Source: Buchnera aphidicola (Hyadaphis tataricae)
GTDB taxonomy: Bacteria; Pseudomonadota; Gammaproteobacteria; Enterobacterales; Enterobacteriaceae
NCBI RefSeq assembly: GCF_005081445.1
Contig: NZ_CP034873.1
Span: 569,868 to 633,867, forward strand
DNA length: 64,000 nt
Reading direction: 5' to 3'
In this document: positions 1 to 9,825 of the stretch, one piece after another
How positions within the stretch are numbered: position 1 is the stretch's first letter
Layout of the letters: each line of letters starts with the position of its first letter
The notes under the pieces: generated by a model
Seen by the model: the letters and a program-made list of their open reading frames with translations, nothing else
Database searches by the model: none
What the model was told of the DNA's origin: nothing
Position numbers and translations under genes: made by a program

Positions 1-781
1 AAATTTTTCCAATGGCAATGACCGTGCCTTTTTTTTCATCTATCAGTTTTTTTATTACTGTTGTAGAAAAAGGTTTCATTGAAAAATCTTTCCTACTGCC
101 TGTACGTTGAAAAGTTAATTTATCTTTTCCAATAAAAGGTCTTGCGATAACTCTAGCAACTTTATATGAACACTGATCTAAAATAACACGAATATTTTCA
201 CATAATTGATAAAGATTCGATATACCAAAATAAACTTCATGACATGCTATTTGAACAACAGAATCCGATGAAGTATAAATAATTGGTTTTTTTGTTGTGA
301 TATGCTCTTCTCCTAAAGAAGCAATAATTTCAGTACCTGAAGCATGACAATTTCCAATAAAACCTTTTAAGTCGCAGTCTTGAATGATTTTTTGTAAAAG
401 TTGTTTAGGAATACTATCTTTCAGTTTACTAAAATAAAACCAATCATCTAAAACAGGAACTCCTGCTATTTCCCAATGTCCTGAAGTCGTATCTTTTCCA
501 GAAGAGATTTCACTAGCAAAACCATAATTAGCAATAATATTTTTATTATAATTAAAACCCAAAGGATATTTACCCGTAGATTCTTTATATGCTTCAGTTA
601 TGCCTAAATTTACTAAATTTGGAATATGCAAAGGACCTTTTCTTTGTATATTTGCTTGTCCTAAAAAACAATTGTTTGCTATATGTCCAAAAGTATCCGC
701 ACCAACATCGTTAAATTTTCCTGCATCAATACTAGAACCAATTCCAAAAGAATCTAAAACAATTAGAAAAACTCGTTTCAT
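1..781 (-). CDS. deoB: Phosphopentomutase, partial (C-terminus beyond the left edge)
   Basis: Interconverts ribose-1-phosphate and ribose-5-phosphate (and the deoxy forms) in cytoplasmic nucleoside salvage. The reading frame begins with ATG at 781 and stays open to base 1, giving about 260 N-terminal residues of a protein that is about 407 long in E. coli. The start reads MKRVFLIVLDSFGIG, with the metal-binding Asp of the alkaline-phosphatase superfamily. Further on is GKDTTSGHWEIAG, the conserved segment that carries the phosphorylated Thr. The gene precedes no other minus-strand gene in the window; prfC lies upstream of it on the same strand, 55 bases away. Nothing suggests decay in the visible part. 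Identification is by family motifs and is secure; the intactness of the missing C-terminus cannot be judged here. Confidence 0.93.
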   Translation of the reverse strand, partial: MKRVFLIVLDSFGIGSSIDAGKFNDVGADTFGHIANNCFLGQANIQRKGPLHIPNLVNLGITEAYKESTGKYPLGFNYNKNIIANYGFASEISSGKDTTSGHWEIAGVPVLDDWFYFSKLKDSIPKQLLQKIIQDCDLKGFIGNCHASGTEIIASLGEEHITTKKPIIYTSSDSVVQIACHEVYFGISNLYQLCENIRVILDQCSYKVARVIARPFIGKDKLTFQRTGSRKDFSMKPFSTTVIKKLIDEKKGTVIAIGKI

Positions 782-836
782 TATCAAGTGTCCAAAACAA
801 TTAATTAAGAAAATAGTTATATTATTTATTTATAAA

Positions 837-2438
837 TTATTGCTCTGTAATTTTTGTTAAATCAAAAGCAATATCAGAATATGCGTTCATAACGATCTTT
901 AAATTAGCAGTACTCGGTGCTAAATATATTAAAGTTTTGAAGGCATCATAAGCTAAATGCATACGATTATTTTTTTTAAAATCATCAATAATAGAATTAT
1001 TCTTACACCTAATCCATCTAGCTAGAGTAACATTGACTTTTTCATATATTACTTCTATGTTATATTCTATTTTTAAACGCTGTATGACTACATCAAATTG
1101 CAACGTTCCAATAGCTCCTAAAATCACATCATTATTATGTATTCGATAAAATATCTGTATCGCCCCTTCTTCTGATAATTGAGCTAGACCTTTTTTTAAT
1201 TGCTTTTTTTTAAGAGGATTTTTTAAATCAATTTTACAAAATATTTCTGGAGCAAAACTAGGCATGCCAATAAATTTTATGTTTTCGCCTTCTGTAAATG
1301 TATCGCCAATTTTAATAGTACCATGATTATGAAATCCTATAATATCACCAGGATAAGCTTTATCTATTGAGAATCTATCGCCAGCTAAAAAACAAAAAGC
1401 ATCAGAAACTATGATAGTTTTTTTTGCTTGTACATGTTTTAATTGCATTCCTTTTTTATACTTTCCTGACACTATTCTCACAAACGCTATACGATCACGA
1501 TGTTTTAAATCCATATTTGCTTGAATTTTAAAAACAAATCCTGTAAATTTTTTTTCATAAGGAGCTACTTTACGTTTGTTAGTATGACGATACGAGGGAG
1601 CAGGAGCCCATTCTATCAAACTCGTTAATATATGATCTATGCCAAAATTTTTAAGAGCACTGCCAAAAAAAATAGGACTAGATTTACCTTTCAAAAATTT
1701 CTGATGATTAAATTTAGGATATAAATTAATGATTAACTCTAATTCTTGAAGAATATAGTCAACTGATGGTATATCAATTTTTTGATCTAATAAAATTTTA
1801 GATAAGGTATATATGTTATTGCAAACTAAAAAATTCTGTTTATCAAATCTATTGTTTTGATACAAATCAATGATTTTCTTATGAATATGATAAACACCTT
1901 TAAAATTTTTTCCACAACTTATTGGCCAAGTGATTGGAGTGCATTGTAGTTTTAACTCTTTTTCAATTTCATCTAAAATGTCTATTGGTTCAAGACTATC
2001 ACGATCTAACTTATTAATAAATGTGATAACAGGAGTATTATGAATACGCGTTACTTCTATTAATTTCTTTGTTCTATCTTCAATGCCTTTTGCTGCATCA
2101 ATAATGATCAAACAACAATCGACAGCGGTCAAAATACGATAAGTATCTTCTGAAAAATCTTGATGACCTGGAGTATCTAATAAATTAACTAAAATATTTT
2201 TATATTGAAATTGTATTACTGAAGTAGTAACAGAAATACCTCTTTGTTTTTCAATATCCATCCAATCTGATTTTGCATATTTTTTATTTCCTCTACCCTT
2301 TACTACTCCAGAAGTACGAATTACTTTGCCAAGTAACAACATTTTCTCAGTAATAGTAGTTTTTCCAGCATCAGGATGAGAAATAATCGCGAATGTTCTT
2401 CTTTTGTTTAATTCTTTTTCATAATTTGAATTCAACAT
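837..2438 (-). CDS. prfC: Peptide chain release factor 3 (GTPase)
   Basis: RF3 is the GTPase that recycles RF1 and RF2 from the ribosome after peptide release. The protein has about 533 residues, near the E. coli length of 529. It shows RRTFAIISHPDAGKTT (G1), the switch I segment with RGIS, LLDTPGHQDFSED (G3) and NKLDRD (G4), then the elongation-factor-like domains II and III. An upstream in-frame ATG at 2447 exists. I chose the ATG at 2438 because it gives MLNSNYEKELNKRRTF, which matches the family N-terminus in length. A gene-free stretch of about 1 kb lies upstream, so its promoter is probably there. Confidence 0.95.
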   Translation of the reverse strand: MLNSNYEKELNKRRTFAIISHPDAGKTTITEKMLLLGKVIRTSGVVKGRGNKKYAKSDWMDIEKQRGISVTTSVIQFQYKNILVNLLDTPGHQDFSEDTYRILTAVDCCLIIIDAAKGIEDRTKKLIEVTRIHNTPVITFINKLDRDSLEPIDILDEIEKELKLQCTPITWPISCGKNFKGVYHIHKKIIDLYQNNRFDKQNFLVCNNIYTLSKILLDQKIDIPSVDYILQELELIINLYPKFNHQKFLKGKSSPIFFGSALKNFGIDHILTSLIEWAPAPSYRHTNKRKVAPYEKKFTGFVFKIQANMDLKHRDRIAFVRIVSGKYKKGMQLKHVQAKKTIIVSDAFCFLAGDRFSIDKAYPGDIIGFHNHGTIKIGDTFTEGENIKFIGMPSFAPEIFCKIDLKNPLKKKQLKKGLAQLSEEGAIQIFYRIHNNDVILGAIGTLQFDVVIQRLKIEYNIEVIYEKVNVTLARWIRCKNNSIIDDFKKNNRMHLAYDAFKTLIYLAPSTANLKIVMNAYSDIAFDLTKITEQ

Positions 2439-3440
2439 AATATGCAAGTGCTCATTATAAAATATTTAATTTAAAACAATTAATACATCAACATGCACAC
2501 AGCAAAAATTGTTTCATTAATATTAAATGCAACATCTTTTATATTTTTTTAAGTTGTGTTGTTAGAAATGTTTATCGAAACACAAAAAATTCATGATGTT
2601 TTCTTGAAACATTTTTAAATAATTTTAGTGTATTTAGTATTTGATGTATATATTCAAAAAAATAAAATTCAAGTTTTTGTTATTTAAATCGCATTACAAA
2701 TGCAAATCATTAACGATTTAATAAAAACATAGAATGAAAAAATTGATAATAAAATTATGCCGTTTTTATAAAAAATTATTCATAATTACATTTTGAATTA
2801 TCTTTAATTTTTTATAAAAATATCTATTATATTGCACCGAAAGCATAAGTAATAAATTATAGTTATTTATCTATAATATTAGATATGATTGCAATAAACT
2901 TAAAACAATTGTTCTTTATTAAAAAAAATTTACATTATAAAAAATTGTTTAATATTTTAAAAAAATTAAATATGGTTGTATTGTTTGATATTTTTAAAGT
3001 GTTATCGTTTTTAAAAAAAACACAAAAATTTTAAAAAAAAGATAAAATCATAAAAATCTAAAAAATATTAATTTAATACAGTCATTTTTTAGGCAATTTA
3101 TCTTTAAAAATATTTTTAAAACTATGTTTTTATTATAGAATCATGGATGATAGTTATAAGTTAAGAATACTTAAAATTCCAGTAGATTGTTATCTCTTAA
3201 AATGTATGGAGATTTTTACATCTATTTATTTAAATTACGTGAAAGATGCTTGTGATGAAATAAATGTAGTTTCAATCTAGAAGAGTAAAATGTGAATAGA
3301 TCTAAAAAAACATATTTTTAAATATACAATTAGTATTCATTGTTGATAATATTAATATGCTTTTTAAAAACAATGAATCAATAGTGTTATCTATTCGTTG
3401 CATATAAACATATTTTTACATTCAAAAAAATGCAAGACAG
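2439..3440. other. Gene-poor stretch of about 1 kb; possible remains of a lost gene
   Basis: The region is extremely AT-rich and has no credible gene. Only short open frames occur, for example 2885-3034 (49 codons, Lys/Leu/Ile/Phe-rich) and 3143-3280 (45 codons, beginning MDDSYKLRILKIP). The second has a more mixed composition but no family I recognise. No tRNA or clear structured RNA was seen. The promoter of prfC should lie near its right-hand (upstream) end at 2439. Erosion of a former gene is a plausible reading, but I cannot name the gene. Confidence 0.4.
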
Positions 3441-4019
3441 CTAATAAAAAGAATGTTTTCCATGTAAGTGTTTTGTTTCATCACGGACTTCTTGTATTTC
3501 AGGAAACAAACGTAACATTTTTTTTTCAACAGTTTCTTTTAACGTCAATCCAATCATTGAACATCCATTACAACCACCTTGAAACTTTATTATTGCAATA
3601 CCTCTCGAATTAATTTCGATTAATTCAACCGATCCTCCATGCATAGATAGCTGAGGATTAATTTCGGAATGCAAAAAATATTTTACTTTATCTTCTAATA
3701 ATGAAAATTTTCTTTTCAAAATATTAAATTTAGAATATGGTGCTTTTAAGGTTAACTGTGAACCTAAGTTATCATGTACAAGATCGATCTCAGAGTTTTT
3801 TAAATACGAAATAATATTTTTATTGACATAGATAAAAAATCCATCATATTTTAATTGAATATCTGACGTCTCTATTTCATCTTCTAAACAATAAGAAAGT
3901 CCACATTCTGCATGAGGCGTGCCAGGATTTATGATAAAAATACGTATTTGAGTTCCTAAAGGTTCTTTGAGTAGTAGTGATTGAAAATGTTTTTGTGCAT
4001 TTTTAGAAACATTAATCAT
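3441..4019 (-). CDS. nfuA: Fe-S cluster carrier protein NfuA
   Basis: NfuA receives a 4Fe-4S cluster and passes it to apoproteins, mainly under stress. The protein has 192 residues against 191 in E. coli. It has an N-terminal degenerate A-type domain (about 1-100) and a C-terminal Nfu domain with the cluster-binding pair Cys150 and Cys153 in GGCNGCSMI. It is divergent from bioH with a spacer of 144 bases. In E. coli bioH, gntX and nfuA are neighbours; gntX is absent here. The gene complements the iscSU-hscBA-fdx cluster near 57-62 kb. The end of the protein ([10 protein letters not shown]) matches the family. Confidence 0.95.
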   Translation of the reverse strand: MINVSKNAQKHFQSLLLKEPLGTQIRIFIINPGTPHAECGLSYCLEDEIETSDIQLKYDGFFIYVNKNIISYLKNSEIDLVHDNLGSQLTLKAPYSKFNILKRKFSLLEDKVKYFLHSEINPQLSMHGGSVELIEINSRGIAIIKFQGGCNGCSMIGLTLKETVEKKMLRLFPEIQEVRDETKHLHGKHSFY

Positions 4020-4163
4020 AATAGTTATTATAATAAATTTTAATATATTAAAGATTTTAGTGTTTTATTCTAATAAATACAAGAACATTTAAATCAAACA
4101 ATATATTTAATTAATGATGATAAAAATCAATTATATCATATACAAATAATGTAAAGAGAAAAA

Positions 4164-4940
4164 ATGCAAAATTTTTATTGGAATACGATAGGAAAAGGAA
4201 AAATCAATATTGTTTTGTTAAGTGGATGGGGAATTAATGTAAAAATCTGGTTATTTATCATAAAACAACTTCCACCGTGTTTTAAATTTCACTTGATAGA
4301 TCTTCCTGGATTAGGAAAAAACAAAGAATTGGATCCAATGAAAATAGATCAAATTATTTACATGTTGCATTGTTTTATGCCAAAAAAATCTATTTGGTTA
4401 GGATGGTCAATGGGAGGATTAATTGCAAGTCGATTTGCGTTATCTTATCCAAATGATACTTTAGCTATTGTGAGTGTAGCATCTTCTCCATGTTTTATAA
4501 AAAAAGACAACTGGCCAGGACTAGAAAAAAATGTTATTAAACAATTTTATATCAATTTAAAAACAAATTATCAAAAAACAATAAAAAATTTTATATATTT
4601 ACAAATGACTGATTCAAATAAGTCAATGCAAGATTGGAAAGTTTTTAAAAATATATTATCTATCGATCCAGATCCTAATTTAAAATCTTTAAAAAATGGA
4701 TTAGATATAATTTCTTCAACAGACATTCGTTTAGAAATGATGTTTCTCAAAGTTCCGCTTTTGCGTGTATATGGTCACTTAGATAGCTTAGTACCAAAAA
4801 AAATCATTACAATACTTGATATAAAATGGCCTAATACATATTCTAAGATAATCAAAAAAGCTGCTCATATTCCATTTTTATCACACAAAAAAGAATTTTG
4901 TTTCATATTATTACAGTTTATACGTTCATTACGTTTATAA
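4164..4940 (+). CDS. bioH: Pimeloyl-ACP methyl ester carboxylesterase BioH
   Basis: An alpha/beta hydrolase of 258 residues (256 in E. coli). In free-living relatives it cleaves the methyl ester of pimeloyl-ACP at the end of pimelate synthesis for biotin. The catalytic triad is complete and in E. coli register: Ser82 in GWSMGG, Asp207 in YGHLDSLVP and His235 in KKAAHIPFL. The ATG at 4164 follows AAAGAGAA, a weak Shine-Dalgarno sequence. It is convergent with ssb, with a GC-rich hairpin between them. No other biotin gene is in this window, so its pathway role here is inferred from the family only. Confidence 0.9.
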   Translation: MQNFYWNTIGKGKINIVLLSGWGINVKIWLFIIKQLPPCFKFHLIDLPGLGKNKELDPMKIDQIIYMLHCFMPKKSIWLGWSMGGLIASRFALSYPNDTLAIVSVASSPCFIKKDNWPGLEKNVIKQFYINLKTNYQKTIKNFIYLQMTDSNKSMQDWKVFKNILSIDPDPNLKSLKNGLDIISSTDIRLEMMFLKVPLLRVYGHLDSLVPKKIITILDIKWPNTYSKIIKKAAHIPFLSHKKEFCFILLQFIRSLRL

Positions 4941-4956
4941 TTTAATAAACATTAAC

Positions 4957-4976
4957 AGCCCCAATAAACCGGGGCT
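4957..4976. terminator. GC-rich hairpin between convergent bioH and ssb
   Basis: Inverted repeat AGCCCC / GGGGCT with an 8-base loop. It is conspicuous because the surroundings are almost all A and T. It lies between the two stop codons and could terminate both genes. There is no long T run right after it on either strand, so its activity as an intrinsic terminator is inferred. Confidence 0.6.
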
Positions 4977-5003
4977 AAATACATATATTTTTTCACGTTA
5001 TCT

Positions 5004-5519
5004 TTAAAAAGGTATTTCATCATCAAAATCAATTTCTTCAGGATTCAAAGAATCTTTATTTAATTTATATTTTTCTGGATTCTTTTCTTCTAAATCAACT
5101 TTTTCAGTATTTTTGTCTTTAGAAAAATTATTTTTGTTGTTATTGATAGCAGTAGCTTGAACATTAGAACTTCTACTTCCTAACATTTGCATAGTTCCAC
5201 CAATATTCACAATAACCTCTGTAGTATATCGTTCAAAACCATTTTGATCTTGCCATTTTCTAGTTTGCAAGGAACCTTCAATATACACTTGCGAACCCTT
5301 TCTCAAATATTCGCCAGCAATTTCTGCTAATTTACCAAATAATACTACTCGATGCCATTCTGTTTTTTCTTTATTTTCTCCAGTACTCTTATCCTTCCAA
5401 TTTTCTGAAGTGGCTAATGTCATATTCACTACTGCATTACCATTAGGCATATAACGCACCTCAGGATCTTGACCTAAATGACCTACAAGAATTACTTTAT
5501 TTACACCTCTACTTGCCAT
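5004..5519 (-). CDS. ssb: Single-stranded DNA-binding protein
   Basis: Binds single-stranded DNA as a tetramer during replication and repair. It has 171 residues, with an OB fold over about residues 1-112 starting [21 protein letters not shown] low-complexity, Asn/Lys-rich linker follows, and the protein ends in the conserved acidic tip DFDDEIPF that docks partner proteins. The linker is more charged (Lys/Glu/Asn) than the Gly/Gln-rich linker of E. coli, as expected from AT bias. It is divergent from dnaB across about 515 bases. All features needed for function are visible. Confidence 0.96.
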   Translation of the reverse strand: MASRGVNKVILVGHLGQDPEVRYMPNGNAVVNMTLATSENWKDKSTGENKEKTEWHRVVLFGKLAEIAGEYLRKGSQVYIEGSLQTRKWQDQNGFERYTTEVIVNIGGTMQMLGSRSSNVQATAINNNKNNFSKDKNTEKVDLEEKNPEKYKLNKDSLNPEEIDFDDEIPF

Positions 5520-6034
5520 AATGAAAACTCCACTTTTTTAAATTGAATTCAGCACGAAATATTTTTATAAATATAAATTTTAATTATACATCGTAAATGT
5601 TTTATTTAGTATGATCACATTTATAAAAGTGATATATTATTTTTTTTGATGTTTAAAACAATAATGTTTTTATTAATATATTTTTTATATAAATCACAAA
5701 ATAAATTAAAAAATATTCAACACCCTTCTAAAATAATTTATTAATACAATTTTGTTTTTGTTCAAAAAAATCACAAGATATAAAAAATTATTAAATATCT
5801 TTAAAACACTTTTAAATATAAAAATATTTTATCATGCAAAATACAAGCAAATTTTTTTTAAATATATGAAATATTACTGATACATCTTTAACACGCTCAT
5901 TAAGTTTATACTATATAAAAATATCGAAAATTTTAAAACATGACTTAAATAAATTAATTATCAAATCATGTGTTATTGCGATCTTAAAATATAATTTCAT
6001 AGTAATTTACTAAATAATGGTATATGCAATAAAT
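5520..6034. promoter_or_regulatory. Intergenic promoter region for divergent ssb and dnaB
   Basis: A non-coding stretch of 515 bases, rich in A and T, between the two divergent starts. It must hold the promoters of ssb (minus) and dnaB (plus), but the composition gives too many TATAAT-like words to single one out. No tRNA, repeat or ORF of substance is seen. Confidence 0.5.
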
Positions 6035-7414
6035 ATGGCTAAAAATAAATTATATTTACATCAGATTAATAGATTAAAAATTCCGCCTCACTCTTTAGAA
6101 GCAGAACAATCAGTTTTAGGTGGGCTAATGTTAGATAATGAACAATGGGACACAGTTTCTGAACATGTCGTCGCAGATGATTTTTTTAGCAAACCCCATC
6201 GATTGATCTTTCAGGAAATGCAAAAACTGCTAGATTTAGGATATCCTATTGATTTAATTACTTTATCTGAATCTTTAGAGCAAAAAGGTAAATTAGAAAG
6301 CGTAGGTAGATTTTCTTATTTAGCTGAACTGTCAAAAAATACGCCTAGCACGGCTAATATCATTGCATATGCTGATATCGTCAGAGAACGTGCAATAGTT
6401 AGAGAAATGATATTAGTTGCTAATAAAATAGCTAATGCTGGATATGATACACAAGGTAGAAAAAGTGAAGAATTGTTAGATTATGCAGAATCTAGTGTTT
6501 TTAAGATAGCTGAAAAACGCTTTAAAAAAGACTCAGGTCCAAAAAATGTAGAACAAATTCTTGATGAAACTGTTTCTAATATTGAAAAATTATTTTTATC
6601 ACCTCATGATGGTGTCACAGGAATTAACACAGGATATCAAGATTTAAACAAAAAAACATCAGGACTACAACGTTCTGAATTAATCATTATTGCAGCAAGA
6701 CCTTCTATGGGTAAAACAACATTTGCAATGAATTTATGCGAAAATGCTGCAATGCTTTACGATAAACCTGTTCTAATTTTTAGTTTAGAAATGCCAGGAG
6801 AACAAATTATGATGCGAATGTTAGCTTCATTATCTAGAGTAAGTCAAGCTAGCATTCGAACTGGACAATTAAATGATGAAGATTGGGCGCGTATGTCTGG
6901 TACTATTAATGTATTACTCAAAAAAAAGAACATTTATATTGATGATTCTTCGGCATTAACTCCAAGTGAAGTTCGTTCAAGAGCAAGAAGAATTTATCGA
7001 GAAAACAATGGTCTAACTTTAATTATGGTTGATTATTTACAATTAATGAGAGTACCTGCTTTATCAGATAATCGCACTCTTGAAATTGCAGAAATTTCTA
7101 GAACTTTAAAAGCATTAGCGAAAGAACTTCAAGTTCCAGTAATTGCACTATCTCAGCTTAACCGTTCTTTAGAACAAAGATCAGACAAAAGACCAGTAAA
7201 TTCAGATTTGCGTGAATCTGGTTCATTAGAACAGGATGCAGATCTAATTATGTTTATATATCGTGATGAGGTTTATCATGAAAATAGTGATTTAAAAGGA
7301 ATAGCTGAAATAATAATAGGTAAACAAAGAAATGGTCCGATTGGAACAGTATGTTTAACTTTTAATGGAAATTGGTCAAGATTTGATAATTACTCTGGTG
7401 CAAAATATGATTAA
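6035..7414 (+). CDS. dnaB: Replicative DNA helicase DnaB
   Basis: Hexameric 5'-3' helicase at the replication fork. The protein has about 459 residues (471 in E. coli). The N-terminal domain starts LKIPPHSLEAEQSVLGGLM. The RecA-like domain has Walker A in ARPSMGKTTF and Walker B in LIMVDYLQLMRVP, and the C-terminal part is nearly identical to E. coli (RDEVYHENSDLKGIAEII). An ATG at 6017 would add six residues. I prefer the ATG at 6035 (MAKNKLY), which resembles the usual N-terminus (MAGNKPF in E. coli). The N-terminal linker is about 12 residues shorter than in E. coli. Confidence 0.96.
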   Translation: MAKNKLYLHQINRLKIPPHSLEAEQSVLGGLMLDNEQWDTVSEHVVADDFFSKPHRLIFQEMQKLLDLGYPIDLITLSESLEQKGKLESVGRFSYLAELSKNTPSTANIIAYADIVRERAIVREMILVANKIANAGYDTQGRKSEELLDYAESSVFKIAEKRFKKDSGPKNVEQILDETVSNIEKLFLSPHDGVTGINTGYQDLNKKTSGLQRSELIIIAARPSMGKTTFAMNLCENAAMLYDKPVLIFSLEMPGEQIMMRMLASLSRVSQASIRTGQLNDEDWARMSGTINVLLKKKNIYIDDSSALTPSEVRSRARRIYRENNGLTLIMVDYLQLMRVPALSDNRTLEIAEISRTLKALAKELQVPVIALSQLNRSLEQRSDKRPVNSDLRESGSLEQDADLIMFIYRDEVYHENSDLKGIAEIIIGKQRNGPIGTVCLTFNGNWSRFDNYSGAKYD

Positions 7415-7695
7415 TTATTTAATATAGCTGCAGTTATATTTAAATTTTTATATCATTAAACAAATTATCAAAAAATATTTTTTTAATTATTTAACAAAAA
7501 AATTAATTTTTTTAAAACATCATTTAAATAATAAAAAAAAATTTTATAACACCAGCTCTTCAATATATTTTAAAAAAATAATAGAATAATTAAAATAATA
7601 TTGTTTTGGTTTTAGATATAGAATTATAAAAAATATTTAAAATAAAAATACAATTTTAATTGTCTTAAACATCTTTTAAATTACAAGAACACAAC

Positions 7696-8670
7696 ATGCA
7701 TAATAGAAAAAATATAAAAATTGGAATAATCATGGATCCTATTGAATCTATTAATATAAAGAAAGATTCAAGTTTTGCTATTTTAATAGAAGCTCAAAAA
7801 AGACATTACAAAATTTATTACATGGAAATAAGTGATTTATATTTGCAAAATGGTCACCCATATGCACGAGTTCGTTTAATTCAACTAGAGAAAAATACAA
7901 AACAATGGTTTAAAACAATTGTTGAAAAAAATATTTCTTTAACTGTATTAGATGTTATTTTAATGAGAAAAGATCCTCCTTTCAATATAGAGTTTATTTA
8001 CTCAACATATATATTAGAAAGAGCAGAAAAAAAAGGTGTATTGATAATTAATAAACCTCAAAGTTTACGCGATTGTAACGAAAAAATATTCATCTCTTGG
8101 TTTTCTGAGCTTACAACAGACACTTTAGTAACAAGAAATAAATCACAAATATATGCATTTTTGAGCAAACATAAAGATATTATCATCAAACCACTAGATG
8201 CTATGGGGGGATTTAATATATTCCGTATTCAAAAAAACGATTCCAATGTTTCAGTAATAATTGAGCATATGACTAAAAATGAAACAAAATTCTGCATGGT
8301 GCAAAATTATTTACCTGAAATAAAATTTGGAGATAAAAGAATCTTAGTTGTTAACGGTCAACCTATACCGTGGTGTTTAGCCAGAATTCCAAAAATTGGA
8401 GAAACACGAGCAAATTTAGCAGCTGGAGGCATCGGTCAAATACAAAAACTTACTAAAACCGATTGGCAAATTGCTAATTATATATCTCCTCATTTAATAA
8501 AAAAAGGTCTCATTTTTGTAGGTTTAGATGTTATAGGAGATAAATTAAGTGAAATTAATGTCACCAGCCCTACAGGAATTTGTGAAATTGAATCTAAAAA
8601 AAATATTTCTATTACAGGTATATTATTAGATTATATTGAAAAAACAATACAGAAGAGATCAGAAAAATGA
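7696..8670 (+). CDS. gshB: Glutathione synthetase
   Basis: Joins gamma-glutamylcysteine and glycine with ATP to form glutathione. It has 324 residues (316 in E. coli) with an ATP-grasp fold. Conserved segments include IGIIMDPIESINIKKDSSFA at the start, DVILMRKDPPF, INKPQSLRDCNEK, KPLDAMGG and GLDVIGDKLSEINVTSPTG. It is the first gene of the tight run gshB-ruvX-yggS-hemW. Its TGA overlaps the ATG of ruvX (ATGA at 8667). In E. coli yqgE lies between gshB and yqgF; it is missing here. Confidence 0.96.
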   Translation: MHNRKNIKIGIIMDPIESINIKKDSSFAILIEAQKRHYKIYYMEISDLYLQNGHPYARVRLIQLEKNTKQWFKTIVEKNISLTVLDVILMRKDPPFNIEFIYSTYILERAEKKGVLIINKPQSLRDCNEKIFISWFSELTTDTLVTRNKSQIYAFLSKHKDIIIKPLDAMGGFNIFRIQKNDSNVSVIIEHMTKNETKFCMVQNYLPEIKFGDKRILVVNGQPIPWCLARIPKIGETRANLAAGGIGQIQKLTKTDWQIANYISPHLIKKGLIFVGLDVIGDKLSEINVTSPTGICEIESKKNISITGILLDYIEKTIQKRSEK

Positions 8671-9077
8671 CCATAATAGCATTTGATTTTGGCATAAAAA
8701 AAATAGGGATAGCCGTAGGAGAAAATATTACTAAAACAGGAAAACCGCTAAATTGTTTAAATGCGCATTGTGGAACTCCTAATTGGAATAACATAAAAAA
8801 ATTACTTCAATATTGGAAACCTGAAATAATCGTTGTAGGTCTACCATTAAATATGAATGGCACAAAACAAGATATAACTAAAAGATCAGAAAAATTCGCT
8901 GTTTTATTAAAAAATAAATTTAACATTTTAGTAGCCATGCATGACGAACGGCTTACGACTGCAGAAGCAAGATCCAAGTTTTTTGAAAATAAAAATTCTA
9001 AAAAATTAAAAAATAATATTCACTCTTTATCAGCTTTAATTATATTAGAAAGTTGGCTTAATCAAGCAAATATTTAA
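8667..9077 (+). CDS. ruvX: RuvX/YqgF family putative pre-16S rRNA nuclease
   Basis: A small protein (136 residues, 138 in E. coli) with an RNase H-like fold. The family takes part in maturation of the 16S rRNA 5' end and was earlier called a Holliday junction resolvase. Visible motifs are the first acidic strand AFDFGIKKIGIAVG, VVGLPLNMNGT and DERLTTAEA near the C-terminus. It is translationally coupled to gshB by a 4-base overlap and is followed by yggS after 28 bases. Confidence 0.93.
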   Translation: MTIIAFDFGIKKIGIAVGENITKTGKPLNCLNAHCGTPNWNNIKKLLQYWKPEIIVVGLPLNMNGTKQDITKRSEKFAVLLKNKFNILVAMHDERLTTAEARSKFFENKNSKKLKNNIHSLSALIILESWLNQANI

Positions 9078-9105
9078 TATTTCAAAATAAAAGATACAAA
9101 AAATT

Positions 9106-9801
9106 ATGAAATATATACATGATAATCTTAAAATCTTAAAAAAAAAAATACAGATGTTAATCGACGGTTCTTCTAATTCTTCAAAAACTGTGCAAATTGT
9201 AGTGGTAACTAAAAAACAAAAAACTCATTTAATAAAAGAATTAATCGCATTAGGGATGACAGATTTTGGAGAAAATTATATACAAGAAGGTATATCCAAA
9301 ATACATAAATTAAAAAAACATAAAAATATTGTTTGGCATTTTATTGGTAAGGTACAATCAAAAAAAACTAAATTAATCTCTGAGAATTTTCATTGGTGTC
9401 AAACAGTTGATCGAGAAAAAATAGCTTTCTTATTAAATAAAAATAGACCCACCAATCTATCTCCAATGAACGTATTAATGCAAATAAATATTTCAAGAGA
9501 AACTAATAAAAATGGAGTCAGTATAGAAGAATATCTCAAGTTAGCTAAAACTATTTCAATGATGCCGAATCTTATTTTCAGGGGAGTAATGAGCATGCCT
9601 CAAATAAAAAATAACATACTTGATAATCATGATCAATATGTAAAAATAAATACTATATTTAATGTATTGAAACAAAAATATGAATCAGTAGATACATTAT
9701 CATTAGGTACTAGTATTGATATATCGGAATCTTTACTAGCTGAAAGTAATATGCTTCGAATTGGACAAGACATTTTTAATAGAAAAAATATTTTCACATA
9801 A
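9106..9801 (+). CDS. yggS: PLP homeostasis protein (YggS/PROSC family)
   Basis: A pyridoxal-phosphate-binding TIM-barrel protein without known catalytic activity; E. coli YggS affects vitamin B6 and amino acid homeostasis. It has 231 residues (234 in E. coli). The PLP Lys lies in the early strand VVVTKKQKTH. Other family signatures are FGENYIQEG, WHFIGKVQSKK, MGVSM-like GVMSMP and SLGTSIDISESL. It is third in the gshB run, 24 bases before hemW. Confidence 0.92.
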   Translation: MKYIHDNLKILKKKIQMLIDGSSNSSKTVQIVVVTKKQKTHLIKELIALGMTDFGENYIQEGISKIHKLKKHKNIVWHFIGKVQSKKTKLISENFHWCQTVDREKIAFLLNKNRPTNLSPMNVLMQINISRETNKNGVSIEEYLKLAKTISMMPNLIFRGVMSMPQIKNNILDNHDQYVKINTIFNVLKQKYESVDTLSLGTSIDISESLLAESNMLRIGQDIFNRKNIFT

Positions 9802-9825
9802 CAATTCATTTTAAAAAATATTATT

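Noticed and set aside
3398-3613. 71-codon plus-strand frame
   Set aside because: Most of it is antisense to the well-supported nfuA coding region. It is a shadow frame.
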